Assembly: GCA_947458745.1 (NCBI GenBank)
Contig: CANGYQ010000004.1
Coordinates: 1-64,000 of the forward strand
DNA: 64,000 bases
Source of the DNA: Bryobacteraceae bacterium
Lineage (GTDB): Bacteria > Acidobacteriota > Terriglobia > Bryobacterales > Bryobacteraceae
Direction of reading: 5' to 3'
Shown here: positions 7,436 to 16,099 of the stretch, piece by piece
Layout: every line of letters begins with the position of its first letter
Position numbering within the stretch: the first letter of the stretch is position 1
Notes under the pieces: model-generated
What the model was told of the DNA's origin: nothing
Database searches by the model: none
The model's input: the letters and a program-made list of their open reading frames with translations, nothing else
Program-made: the position numbers and the translations under genes

Positions 7436-8314
7436 TTATGCGGCTCCCTTCACTTTGCGATAGATGGCGGGCTTGACGTATTCCAGCGAATGCTGCACAC
7501 CGCTCAAGCTTTCCGAATGGCCAATGAATAGGTAACCGCCGGGGAGGATGGCCTCCGAAAGCCGCCCCACCACGTTGGACTTGGTGGGGATATCGAAATA
7601 GATCATCACATTGCGGCAAAAGACCACCGGGAACTTCTGTGCCGGCACGGCGTCTTCAATCAGATTGAAGCGGCGGAACTCCATCCGCTGACGCAGTTCC
7701 GGCTTGGCCTTGAAGAAGCCCGCCGAACGGCCCTCGCCCCGGAGCATGAACCGGGGCCGCCAGTCAGCGGGCAGCGCTTGCACCTGATCTTCGCCGTAGA
7801 CGCCCCGCGAGGCATGCTCCAGGGCACGCGTCGAGATATCAGTGGCCAGCAGCCGCGTATCGAGACTGGGGTTCAGCGCGGCCAGCGTGAACATGATTGA
7901 GTAGGGTTCCTCGCCCGTGGCGCAAGCCGCGCTCCAGATGCGGAACGGATGCGCTTGGGCGAATTGGGGTACAACGACCGACTTCAGGAATTCAAAGTGT
8001 TCCGGCTCACGGAGAAAGCTAGTGAAGTTAGTCGTCAGGGCATTGATCAGCGAGACCAGCGTTTCGCCGGTCCGGTCGCTTTGGATCCGGCTCCAATACT
8101 CGTCAAACGACCGCAGGCCCTGTTCGCGCAGCAGTTTGCCAACCCGCGCGGAAACCAGGGCCTGTTTGCCGTCCTTCAAGTTCAGCCCGAACTTCTCATA
8201 GGCCAGCTTCGAGATCCGGCTGAAGTCAGCGGCCGACACAATGTCGGCCGAGTACGTCGGATCATCGAAAGTGCCCGGAAGGTCGATGGCACTAGGCGGC
8301 ACGGTTGGCTCCAT
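7436..8314 (-). CDS. cheR: chemotaxis protein methyltransferase CheR
   Basis: Transfers methyl groups from SAM to chemoreceptor glutamates. An N-terminal helical domain contains TTNFTSFLREPEHF (about 94-107), the family signature. The SAM-binding motif WSAACATGEEPYS follows at 127-139, and FCRNVMIYFD lies near the end of the methyltransferase fold. Its ATG lies inside the cheA 3' end (23-base overlap), indicating translational coupling. The first 25 residues are an unrelated low-complexity extension. Confidence 0.94.
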   Translation of the reverse strand: MEPTVPPSAIDLPGTFDDPTYSADIVSAADFSRISKLAYEKFGLNLKDGKQALVSARVGKLLREQGLRSFDEYWSRIQSDRTGETLVSLINALTTNFTSFLREPEHFEFLKSVVVPQFAQAHPFRIWSAACATGEEPYSIMFTLAALNPSLDTRLLATDISTRALEHASRGVYGEDQVQALPADWRPRFMLRGEGRSAGFFKAKPELRQRMEFRRFNLIEDAVPAQKFPVVFCRNVMIYFDIPTKSNVVGRLSEAILPGGYLFIGHSESLSGVQHSLEYVKPAIYRKVKGAA

Positions 8315-10487
8315 CGTAGGTGCTTTGATCGGCCGAGAAGACGCCGTTCATGTCCAGGATGAGACCCACGCGGCCATCGCCCAGGATGGCCCCGCCGGCA
8401 ATACCCGGCACGGGACGGATGCCGTCGCCCAAGCTCTTGATCACCACTTCCTGCTTGCCGATCAGGTCATCCACCACCAAGCAGAAGTCGCGGCCACGCG
8501 CTTCGGCGATGATGATGAGGCTCTGTTCGGGATCCTGCGACTTCGGCTCGACGCCAAAGCGGCGGTAGAGGCGCACCACCGGCAGCACCCGGCCGCGGAT
8601 GAGAGCGATCTCGGCGCGCCCTTCAACAGTCGAGATCATCTTGGCTGTCGGGCGCAGCATTTCCTTGATGGCGAAGATCGGGACGATGTAGCGTTCCTCG
8701 CCCACACCGACAATTAGGCCGTCAATGATGGCCAGGGTCAGCGGCACCTTCAGCGTGAACTCGGTACCTTTACCCAGCACGGAGACGATCTCGATGCGGC
8801 CCCGGAGTTTCTGGATCTGGCGCTTGACGACATCCATGCCGACGCCGCGGCCGGAGATATCAGTAACCTGTTCCGCCGTGGAGAAGCCGGGCTCGAAGAT
8901 CAGATTGAAGACATCGTTGTCGCTGAGGTTGTCACCATTCTCCACCAGGCCACGGTCGCGGGCCTTGGCGAGGATCTTCTTGCGGTCCATGCCCCGGCCA
9001 TCGTCGCCCACGGTGATCATGATGTAGCCCGCCTGGTGGGCGGCATGCAGCTTCACTTTGGCCACGGGTGGTTTGTCGGTGGCGGAGCGCTGGGCGGAGG
9101 TCTCGATACCGTGGTCAATCGAGTTGCGAACCATGTGCATCAACGGATCAGCCAGCGCCTCGACGATGTTGCGGTCGAGTTCGATGTCTTCGCCCGCAAT
9201 GTCCATTTCGATCTGCTTGCCCGCCTTGCGTGACAGGTCGCGGACCAGCCGGATCATCTTCTGGAACAGCGTTTCAAGCGGCACCATCCGCATCGACATC
9301 GCCGTCTTCTGGACTTCGTCGGTGATGCGGCCCAACTGACTGATCGTCCTCATCAGCGACGGGTTCTTCAGAGCCACCAGATCCGGGTTGTGGCGCACCA
9401 GTGACTGGGCAATCACCAACTCACCCACCATGTCAACCAGGTAGTCCAGCTTGCCGGTATCCACCTTGACCGAGCTCATCGAACCGCTGCTTGCGGCCGG
9501 AGCGGTGTTGGCCGCGGATGCTTTGCTAACGGCCGGTGCTTTGGCTTCGGGCTTGGCTTCCACCGCCCGAATCTCCGTGGGTGCCATGGGCTTGGCCGCA
9601 ACGGGAGCCGTCACCGGTGCCGGTAGATTCTCGGCCAGTTCCGCAACGGGTGCCGTGGGTGCGGCCGAGGAAGAAACCAACGCTTCTTCGGCCATCGGGA
9701 ACGCCAACTCAGATGCATCCGGCGGCGTGATCGCGGGATCGGCAGCGCTGTTGGCCACCGTTTCCGGTGCCACACTCATGGGTTCAGCTTCGGCCGGGGG
9801 TGCTGCTTCGGCGGCAGCCTTGTCACCGCGAAGGATGCCGCGGATCTGGCTGAGCAGATCATGCGGTTCCGGCGCATCGGGAGCGGGTTCACCGAGCAGC
9901 GTCTTCTCCAGCGGGTTCAACTGCTGATTGAGGTGGTCGGCGCTGGCCAGAATCACGTCCACGGTCGAGCCAGTCAGCTCGATCTGGTGGTTACGCGCCA
10001 TGTCCAGCAGCGTCTCCACTTCGTGCGCCACTTCCTGGATGACGGCGAACTCCAGGAATCCAGCCAAACCCTTAATGGTGTGGAAGGCCCGGAAGGTTCC
10101 GTGGATTGATTCGACGTCGCTGGGGTCGTTCTCGATGGCCAACATCGAACGTTCGATGTTTTGGAGGTGCTCCCTTGATTCCATGATGAAATCGCGGACC
10201 AGCTCCGGATCCTGCGAGAGCGCCGCCGGCGGTGCCGGGCGGCCTTCACATGCCTTCTGCAGCCGCGCTAGTTGCTGCTGCATGTCGGGCAGACTGGCTT
10301 CGCCTTCGGCCAGATACTCACTGGCCAGCCGCGAGACATCGGCCCGGCCTTGCGCCTCGGCCAACTGTTTCAGGTCGCCCAGAAACTCCTGCCAGCCTTC
10401 CGCTTCCACATCCGGCCCAGGCATCATGAGCCGGACGGCTTGATCATTGATTAGGGCTTCAAGCCCACGATTTGCCTGGTTGGACAT
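8292..10487 (-). CDS. cheA: chemotaxis histidine kinase CheA
   Basis: Receptor-coupled kinase that phosphorylates CheY and CheB. Order of parts: about 95 N-terminal residues of unclear role; an HPt domain with phospho-acceptor His136 (FRAFHTIKG); a long Ala/Pro/Glu-rich linker (about 220-340) where a P2 docking domain would normally lie; the dimerisation helices (KLDYLVDMVGELV); the HATPase domain with N-box (MVRNSIDHGIE), DDGRGMD and GRGVGMDVV; and a C-terminal CheW-like domain. At 731 residues it is of usual size. A recognisable P2 domain is not apparent. The start is 10 bases after the MCP stop and lacks a clear ribosome site, so it may rely on coupling. Confidence 0.94.
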   Translation of the reverse strand: MSNQANRGLEALINDQAVRLMMPGPDVEAEGWQEFLGDLKQLAEAQGRADVSRLASEYLAEGEASLPDMQQQLARLQKACEGRPAPPAALSQDPELVRDFIMESREHLQNIERSMLAIENDPSDVESIHGTFRAFHTIKGLAGFLEFAVIQEVAHEVETLLDMARNHQIELTGSTVDVILASADHLNQQLNPLEKTLLGEPAPDAPEPHDLLSQIRGILRGDKAAAEAAPPAEAEPMSVAPETVANSAADPAITPPDASELAFPMAEEALVSSSAAPTAPVAELAENLPAPVTAPVAAKPMAPTEIRAVEAKPEAKAPAVSKASAANTAPAASSGSMSSVKVDTGKLDYLVDMVGELVIAQSLVRHNPDLVALKNPSLMRTISQLGRITDEVQKTAMSMRMVPLETLFQKMIRLVRDLSRKAGKQIEMDIAGEDIELDRNIVEALADPLMHMVRNSIDHGIETSAQRSATDKPPVAKVKLHAAHQAGYIMITVGDDGRGMDRKKILAKARDRGLVENGDNLSDNDVFNLIFEPGFSTAEQVTDISGRGVGMDVVKRQIQKLRGRIEIVSVLGKGTEFTLKVPLTLAIIDGLIVGVGEERYIVPIFAIKEMLRPTAKMISTVEGRAEIALIRGRVLPVVRLYRRFGVEPKSQDPEQSLIIIAEARGRDFCLVVDDLIGKQEVVIKSLGDGIRPVPGIAGGAILGDGRVGLILDMNGVFSADQSTYDGANRAA

Positions 10488-10496
10488 GGTGTTGTT

Positions 10497-12131
10497 TTAG
10501 AACTCCCGGAACTCTTCGTCCATCGGGAAGGGGTCAGCCACTGCCGCCGGAGCATTTGATGTACGGGGCGCCACGGCCTGCCGCAGATTGTCGAATTGCT
10601 CATATGACGTCCGGGCCGTGCGTGAAGAGTTACTGGATGATGGTGTCGGGCTGCCACCACCGCGGCGGCCTCCGCTGGTGCGTCCCGACATATGTTCGCT
10701 GCCACCCACTAGTTGGTGCAACCGGTCCACCGCAGTGCGCATGCCTTCGGCCTGGGCGCTCATCTCCTGGCTGGCGGCGGCGCTCTGTTCGGCGCTGGCG
10801 GCCGTCGATTGCGTCACGCGCTGCATCTGGTTCACCGACGTGGAGATCTGTTCGATCGACCGTGACTGGTCGCGGCTGGACAGATTCACCTTGTCCACCA
10901 GGCTGCGGATGCTGGTGGAGCTTTCGGTGATCGCCTTGATCGCCTGCACCACTTCACCCAGCTTGGTTTGGCCGCCGTTGGACTTCTCGATCGAATCTTC
11001 GATCAGTTCAGCGGTATCCTTGGCGGCCTGGGCGCAGCGTTGCGCCAGGTTGCGCACTTCGTCAGCCACCACCGCAAAGCCCATGCCGGCTTCACCGGCG
11101 CGGGCCGCCTCGACGGCCGCGTTGAGGGCGAGAATGTTGGTTTGGAACGCGATCTCGTCAATCACCTTAATGATGCGCGAGATTTTGCCGGATGAGGCCG
11201 TAATCTCCTGCATGGAGCTGACCATCAGTTCCAGCGTCTGGTTGGCGCCGGCGATCTGCCGGTCCGCCACCGCCACCGATTCCGTGGCCCCTTGCGTGTG
11301 TTCCAGATTCGAGCGCGTCATACCGGCCAAGTGCTGGCTGGAGGCTGCGGTTTCTTCGAGCGTCGCGGCCTGTTCGCTGGCGGCCTGTGCCAGCGACTGA
11401 CTGGCTTCCGCCACCTGCGAGGCGGCCTGCGCCACTTCACCCGCACCGCTGGACATCTCCTGCGCCAACGCTTGCAACGTCGTGCTGGACTTGCGGACCA
11501 TGAACCACAGGAACACGGCCACAATGCCCGAGATGGCGATCAGTGAGCCGATGATCCAATAGGCACCACCAGCGCGGCTTCCCGCCCGGGCGGTCGCCTG
11601 ATTGGCGGCTTCGGTCTGCCGCGCGAGCAACGCTCCCGCTTCGGCGGTAATCTCTTGCACGCGGGGCTGTACCTTCTCGTCGGAGATCTTCTGCACCTGA
11701 TCGAACTGCTGTTTGTCGATGGCTTGCAGCAGCTCATTGTGCGCTTGGTTTAGCGCTTGAAAGCGGGTGCGCAGCGAATCCACCGACGAACGCGTCGAAT
11801 CATCGTCAATCAACGGCTGGATCTCGCCCAACGCCCGCTCGATCTCTTGCGAGGCCTCACGGAACTCCTGTTTGTGACGGTTGACAGCCTCAGTTTGCTG
11901 GACGATGCTGCGCAGCAGAATGCCCTGCTCGGCCGCCATGGCCCGCGTGGAACCGTGGTTCATCTGCCAGGCCAGCGAGTTTCGCTTGCCCGCCCGGTTG
12001 ACGGCGTAATCCATGTCACCGCTAATCTGGGAGATAACCGTGATCGCCCCGATGCTGACGGCCAGGGTGAGCAACATCATAGCGCCGAAACCGGCGGTCA
12101 ATTTGGCCCCGAGGGTCATACGTTGTGACAA
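10497..12131 (-). CDS. methyl-accepting chemotaxis protein
   Basis: Membrane chemoreceptor of 544 residues. First membrane helix at about 12-33, a mainly helical periplasmic region of about 150 residues (four-helix-bundle type), second membrane helix at about 190-212, then the cytoplasmic signalling hairpin with the conserved tip [20 protein letters not shown] see no HAMP domain: the signalling coiled coil begins almost directly after the second membrane helix. A Ser/Thr/Gly/Arg-rich tail ends in EEFREF, vaguely like a CheR-tethering pentapeptide. A TTG start is chosen because AAGGAG lies 8 bases before it; an ATG four codons later is too far from that site. Confidence 0.92.
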   Translation of the reverse strand: MSQRMTLGAKLTAGFGAMMLLTLAVSIGAITVISQISGDMDYAVNRAGKRNSLAWQMNHGSTRAMAAEQGILLRSIVQQTEAVNRHKQEFREASQEIERALGEIQPLIDDDSTRSSVDSLRTRFQALNQAHNELLQAIDKQQFDQVQKISDEKVQPRVQEITAEAGALLARQTEAANQATARAGSRAGGAYWIIGSLIAISGIVAVFLWFMVRKSSTTLQALAQEMSSGAGEVAQAASQVAEASQSLAQAASEQAATLEETAASSQHLAGMTRSNLEHTQGATESVAVADRQIAGANQTLELMVSSMQEITASSGKISRIIKVIDEIAFQTNILALNAAVEAARAGEAGMGFAVVADEVRNLAQRCAQAAKDTAELIEDSIEKSNGGQTKLGEVVQAIKAITESSTSIRSLVDKVNLSSRDQSRSIEQISTSVNQMQRVTQSTAASAEQSAAASQEMSAQAEGMRTAVDRLHQLVGGSEHMSGRTSGGRRGGGSPTPSSSNSSRTARTSYEQFDNLRQAVAPRTSNAPAAVADPFPMDEEFREF

Positions 12132-12144
12132 GAGACTTACTCCT

Positions 12145-12477
12145 TTACAGCTTGAAATTGAATGACAGCGTGGCTTGCACCGCGCTGCCGGATGGCTTGA
12201 ACTTCCATTGCTTGACGCACTCGACGGCGGCGCGCGTGAGGATGGGGTTGCCGTTGGAGGCTTCTACCTTCTCCAGCTTGCCGTCTTCACCGATGAAGAC
12301 CTCTACTTCCACCGTGCCCTGAACGCGCAGCTGCTTGGCGGCGGCGGGATATTCTGGTGCGGTTTTGGAGGCTACATTGGCCATCAACTCCGCCGTGGAA
12401 ACTTTCTTGTTCTGCCCTAAAGCGGTGGCGGCCAGCGCCAGCGCCACCAGTACAAACCACACAAAGCGAATTCGCAT
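12145..12477 (-). CDS. TonB C-terminal-domain protein in the chemotaxis operon
   Basis: A 110-residue protein with a signal peptide ([21 protein letters not shown]) followed by one TonB/TolA C-terminal-like domain: [21 protein letters not shown] and [10 protein letters not shown] are the family hallmarks. There is no proline-rich spacer, so it cannot span the periplasm like classic TonB. AGAGGAG lies 8 bases before the ATG. It lies between cheW and the MCP on the same strand, an unusual place. A periplasmic partner for the receptor or the envelope is a possible role, as inference. Confidence 0.85.
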   Translation of the reverse strand: MRIRFVWFVLVALALAATALGQNKKVSTAELMANVASKTAPEYPAAAKQLRVQGTVEVEVFIGEDGKLEKVEASNGNPILTRAAVECVKQWKFKPSGSAVQATLSFNFKL

Positions 12478-12562
12478 TTTTTAGCTCCTCTTTATTCTTT
12501 TTCCTCAGCCTAGCCTGGGTTCCCCATGCGATTGGCCAGTTCGATTCGTGTGCCTGGACACT

Positions 12563-12586
12563 GGACGGGCACTGCCCCACCCGTCC
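12563..12586 (-). repeat. hairpin between cheW and the TonB-like gene
   Basis: Inverted repeat GGACGGG / CCCGTCC with a 10-base loop, in the 166-base gap after cheW. No T-run follows on the minus strand, so it may be an attenuator or RNA processing site rather than a full terminator. Confidence 0.3.
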
Positions 12587-12643
12587 GACCCTCTGCCCCA
12601 AGGGCGTATATCGGCCAACGGCCATAGCCACTTGAACGACCGT

Positions 12644-13171
12644 TTAGGAAACGGCCATCGAACTCAGCACTTCCACTTCATGGGTCTGGAGCGCGGAGTC
12701 AATATCCAACAGCAGATTCACCTGACCCTTAGTTTTGGCCACACCCAGCAGATAGGGCACGGAAACGTCACGGCCAAAGTCGGGCGTATCCTCAATGTCG
12801 CCGGCGGCGATGTTGCGGACCTCAGAGACAGCGTCCACCAGAATGCCCATTAGCATGATGCGGCCGGCGGAGGCTACTTCCACCACCACAATACAGGTGC
12901 GGGCATTATTCTCCGTGGTGGCAAAGCCAAACTTACGCTGTAAGTCCACTACGGGGATCACCTTACCGCGCAGATTGAACACACCCCGGATATAGTCGGG
13001 GGTTTGGGGGACCGTGGTGATCTCCTGTACGCCGATGATCTCCCGGACTTTCAGTACACGGATGGCGTATTCTTCCTTGCCCAGCTGGAAGGCCAGGTAC
13101 TTGCCAGCACGGCCATCGTTGGCCGGCGGTACCGGGATCTTCGTCGAGGCTGCGGCCGTCATTGCTTCCAT
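12644..13171 (-). CDS. cheW: chemotaxis coupling protein CheW
   Basis: Adaptor linking chemoreceptors to CheA. The CheW fold is clear: YLAFQLGKEEYAIRVLKVRE, VPQTPDYIRGVFNLRGKVIPVVDL and VDAVSEV. I place the start at the ATG at 13,171 (175 residues) because AAGGAG lies 7 bases upstream. A longer reading adds 24 residues of implausible composition (ending PICPCGRSSP). It is the first gene of the minus-strand chemotaxis operon, and the promoter should lie in the 403-base gap shared with the divergent cheX. Confidence 0.92.
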   Translation of the reverse strand: MEAMTAAASTKIPVPPANDGRAGKYLAFQLGKEEYAIRVLKVREIIGVQEITTVPQTPDYIRGVFNLRGKVIPVVDLQRKFGFATTENNARTCIVVVEVASAGRIMLMGILVDAVSEVRNIAAGDIEDTPDFGRDVSVPYLLGVAKTKGQVNLLLDIDSALQTHEVEVLSSMAVS

Positions 13172-13574
13172 GGGGGAACTCCTTCCACAGGGGCATATCG
13201 GAGCAGCGCGCCACGGTTTGAACGGGAAACTTACGTTCGCCACAGATCGCTAGTGGAAGGATCAAATGGAAATATTTCGTAAAAATATCGCAAATGAAAC
13301 GGCTTTTGCGTCGATACGACTTTCTGAAGGACAACGATTGCCGATCGGGCTTTAGGATCTTCTTGCTGCTGCGTCGTTTGCGGAGCAGGACGAGTGAGGG
13401 TTGTTCGGCCGGCTGAAGGACCAGCCGGACCCGCCCGTAGGCTCACCCGAAGTCCGGTTGTCCCAGATCGAGGAAGTCGCCAGACGGCCGCGTGAAGGTT
13501 CGGGCTATTCCCGGCCAAGCCGTTCCGTCTTACTCGACCATGGAGGCGATCTTCAAAATGGAGAATGATATAAC
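13172..13574. promoter_or_regulatory. divergent intergenic region between cheW and the second cheX
   Basis: 403 bases without a convincing gene. The central part (about 13,255-13,320) is AT-richer than the surroundings and should hold the promoter of the chemotaxis operon and perhaps that of the plus-strand cheX. I could not identify a sigma-28 type promoter or a clear operator by eye. Confidence 0.4.
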
Positions 13575-14111
13575 ATGAAGCTACCTCCCCATGAACAATT
13601 AGCGGAGATGGTCCGAACCGCCACCCTCGATGTTTGCTCCACGATGCTGGGCATTGAGGCGATGGCCCAACCGTTCCAACTCACCGGTAACATGACCGGC
13701 CCGCAGGATGGCGTATTCGCCACCGTCGGGATGGCAGGCCGCTGCACAGGCTCAGGCACGGTGACGATGAATGAGGCCTTGGCCTGCAAGTTGGCGGGCA
13801 CCTTCATGATGAGCGAGTATCAGTCGGTGAATGGCGACGTTCTGGACGCCATCGGCGAAATGGCCAACATGGTTGTTGGCAATGTAAAAACGGAACTGGA
13901 GGGTCTGATGGGTACAATCGGCCTGAGCATCCCGACTGTTGTCTATGGCCGCAATTTCCGCGCCAAGAATCTCAGCAAAACCCAGGTTGTGAATATCAGC
14001 TTCGATTGCCAGGGCCAGGAGATGACCGTGTCTCTTTCGCTGAATGAGACGGAACTAGCCGAAGAAAAGGTCGTCTCGGGCTTCCTGCAACCGCACTACG
14101 TCGCAGGCTAA
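13575..14111 (+). CDS. second CheX-like CheY-P phosphatase
   Basis: A 178-residue CheX/CheC-family protein with the E-x-x-N motif in DAIGEMANMVVGNVK, the usual helix of this phosphatase class. It is divergent from the chemotaxis operon and differs clearly from the CheX at 6,092. Two such proteins beside one CheA suggest either dimer partners or specialised dephosphorylation of CheY-like proteins, as inference. The ATG is supported by its fit to the family N-terminus. A strong hairpin with a T-run follows at 14,142. Confidence 0.83.
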   Translation: MKLPPHEQLAEMVRTATLDVCSTMLGIEAMAQPFQLTGNMTGPQDGVFATVGMAGRCTGSGTVTMNEALACKLAGTFMMSEYQSVNGDVLDAIGEMANMVVGNVKTELEGLMGTIGLSIPTVVYGRNFRAKNLSKTQVVNISFDCQGQEMTVSLSLNETELAEEKVVSGFLQPHYVAG

Positions 14112-14141
14112 AGCGCGCAGTAAACGCTGGGAACGACATGC

Positions 14142-14184
14142 TCACCGGAGCGGGCGTCAGCCCTGTCTCCGGTGATTCTGTTTT
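14142..14184 (+). terminator. rho-independent terminator between convergent genes
   Basis: Nested hairpin: outer arms TCACCGGAG / CTCCGGTGA, inner arms GGGC / GCCC with loop GTCA, followed by TTCTGTTTTT. It lies between the ends of cheX (plus) and the gamma-glutamyltranspeptidase gene (minus), so it can stop plus transcription and perhaps both. Confidence 0.75.
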
Positions 14185-14238
14185 TGCAGTCCAGGCGGGC
14201 TGGACCCGCTCCTCAAGAAACGCGGAAATCGCCCGCGA

Positions 14239-15963
14239 TCAGCGCTTAAAGGCGGGACTCTCCGGGATGGCGGCGCCATCGACGCGCGGGTCAGTGCCGG
14301 AGAAGTTGACGTTGCGCTTGGTGTCGCGCTGCACGGCGCTGCCAAAGCCCATGCCGCTGGAATAGTTAGGCACAACGCTAATGGCGTGCCCGCGTCGCGT
14401 CAGTTCCTGCCGGGTTCCTTCCGGCACCCGGCCTTCAATCTGGACATCGCAGCCTTCAAAGGTGCTCTTGGTGAAGCGGGCCGCTTCAATCGCCTGCTGC
14501 ACGTTCATCCTGAAATCAACCACATTGGCAACGAATTGCGCATGCGCCTGGGATTGATTCCAGCCGCCCATGATGCCAAAGCCGATCTTCTGGTCGCCCT
14601 TCTCCATGAAGGCGGGGATGATGGTGTGCAGCGGGCGCTTGCGGCCTTCCAGCGAATTCGGCTTGCCCGGCGCCAGATCAAAACCCGCGCCGCGATTGTG
14701 TAGCGAAAAGCCCGTCCCGGGTGCCACCATGCCGGTGCCATAACCGGCGTAGTTGGACTGGATCAACGAAACGATGTTGCCTTCCTTGTCGATGGTTGAA
14801 AGATAAATCGTTTCGCGGCCTTTGGCGTTCAGGTTCTGGCTGATCTCCGATGGCAGCACCGCGCAGGAAGCCTTGTCCATGCGGATCAAGCCCGCGCGCC
14901 GCTCGGCCAGCTCTTTCGAGAGCATCTCATTCACCGGGACGGCGGCGAAACGCGGATCGCCCACATACTTGGCCATGTCGGCATAGGCCAGCTTTTTCGC
15001 CTCGATCATGACATGCATCGCAGCGGCGGAGTTGTGGCCGTAATCGGCGATCGGGAAGCGCTCCATGATGTTGAGCATCGACAGTGCCGCCACGCCTTGG
15101 CCGTTGGGCGGCAGTTCAAAGACCTTCCAGCCGCGGTAGGTGGTGGAGATGGGCTCCACCCATTCGGGTTCATACTCGGCAAAGTCGGCCAGCGTGTGCG
15201 CCCCGCCCTGCTTGTTGAGGAACGCGACCAGGGTCTCAGCCATCTTGCCGGTGTAGTAGCCATCGCGGCCTTTGTTACCCAGCATGCGGAGCGACTCGCC
15301 CAACGCTGGGTTCTTGAACGTGTCACCGGGCGTCGGCTTCTCTCCGGCCGCGAGATAGGTTTCCTTGAACCCGGGTTGCTTCAGCAAGCGCTGATTGACC
15401 AGGCTACGCGCGGTCACAACTGAGACAGGGAAACCCTGCTCAGCATGCAGGACGGCAGGGGCAAGGATCTCGGCCAGGGTTTTCGTGCCGAACCGCTTAC
15501 GCAGTGCCTCCCAGCCGGCTACGGCGCCTGGCACGGTGATGGCGTGGATGCCGATGGGTTCAATCTTGGTGATGCCTTTGGCTTTCAGCCACTCCGGATT
15601 CAGCGCCTTGGGGGTCCAGCCGGAGGCGTTCAGGCCGTAGACCTTGCCGGTCTTGGCTTCATAAATGATGGCGAACAGGTCACCGCCGATCCCATTGACG
15701 AAGGGCTGCGTGAGCCCGGTCATGGCGTTGGCCGCAATGGCCGCATCAATGGCATTGCCACCCTGCTCCAGGATCTTGGCCCCGGCCAGGGAGGCCAAGT
15801 AGTTCGACGCAGAAACGATCCCGTACTGGCTGACAATCAGGGGGCGGGCCGAATCATAGGGCGTGGGTGGCGGCGATTGAACCGCTTTGGCCGGAGCCAC
15901 CTCCGGAGCGTCCTGGGCAGCCACGGCGGCCACGACGAGAAGCGCGATGAGCGGAGACTTCAT
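14239..15963 (-). CDS. ggt: gamma-glutamyltranspeptidase
   Basis: Exported enzyme that cleaves gamma-glutamyl bonds (glutathione and similar) and matures by autoproteolysis. A signal peptide (MKSPLIALLVVAAVAAQ) comes first. The large subunit carries NYLASLAGAKILEQGGNAIDAA and GIGGDLF. The small-subunit start is at the Thr in GRETIYLSTIDKEGN, where the usual motif is a Thr followed by a His-type residue; here the neighbours differ from the common TTHF form, so it may belong to a divergent subfamily. PLHTIIPAF and GIMGG are further signatures. I use the ATG at 15,963; a codon 18 bases upstream (15,981) is possible. Confidence 0.9.
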   Translation of the reverse strand: MKSPLIALLVVAAVAAQDAPEVAPAKAVQSPPPTPYDSARPLIVSQYGIVSASNYLASLAGAKILEQGGNAIDAAIAANAMTGLTQPFVNGIGGDLFAIIYEAKTGKVYGLNASGWTPKALNPEWLKAKGITKIEPIGIHAITVPGAVAGWEALRKRFGTKTLAEILAPAVLHAEQGFPVSVVTARSLVNQRLLKQPGFKETYLAAGEKPTPGDTFKNPALGESLRMLGNKGRDGYYTGKMAETLVAFLNKQGGAHTLADFAEYEPEWVEPISTTYRGWKVFELPPNGQGVAALSMLNIMERFPIADYGHNSAAAMHVMIEAKKLAYADMAKYVGDPRFAAVPVNEMLSKELAERRAGLIRMDKASCAVLPSEISQNLNAKGRETIYLSTIDKEGNIVSLIQSNYAGYGTGMVAPGTGFSLHNRGAGFDLAPGKPNSLEGRKRPLHTIIPAFMEKGDQKIGFGIMGGWNQSQAHAQFVANVVDFRMNVQQAIEAARFTKSTFEGCDVQIEGRVPEGTRQELTRRGHAISVVPNYSSGMGFGSAVQRDTKRNVNFSGTDPRVDGAAIPESPAFKR

Positions 15964-16099
15964 GGTTTGCGAGTTTAGCATGGCGGGGAAAACTCAGCCA
16001 CCTGGTTGACACTCGCTTGACATCAAGTTTACGCTACCGTAACCTGCAAGGTATTCATTTTGCGCCCTCCGTCGAGCGCCCAGTTCTTGAGGAGCCTGC

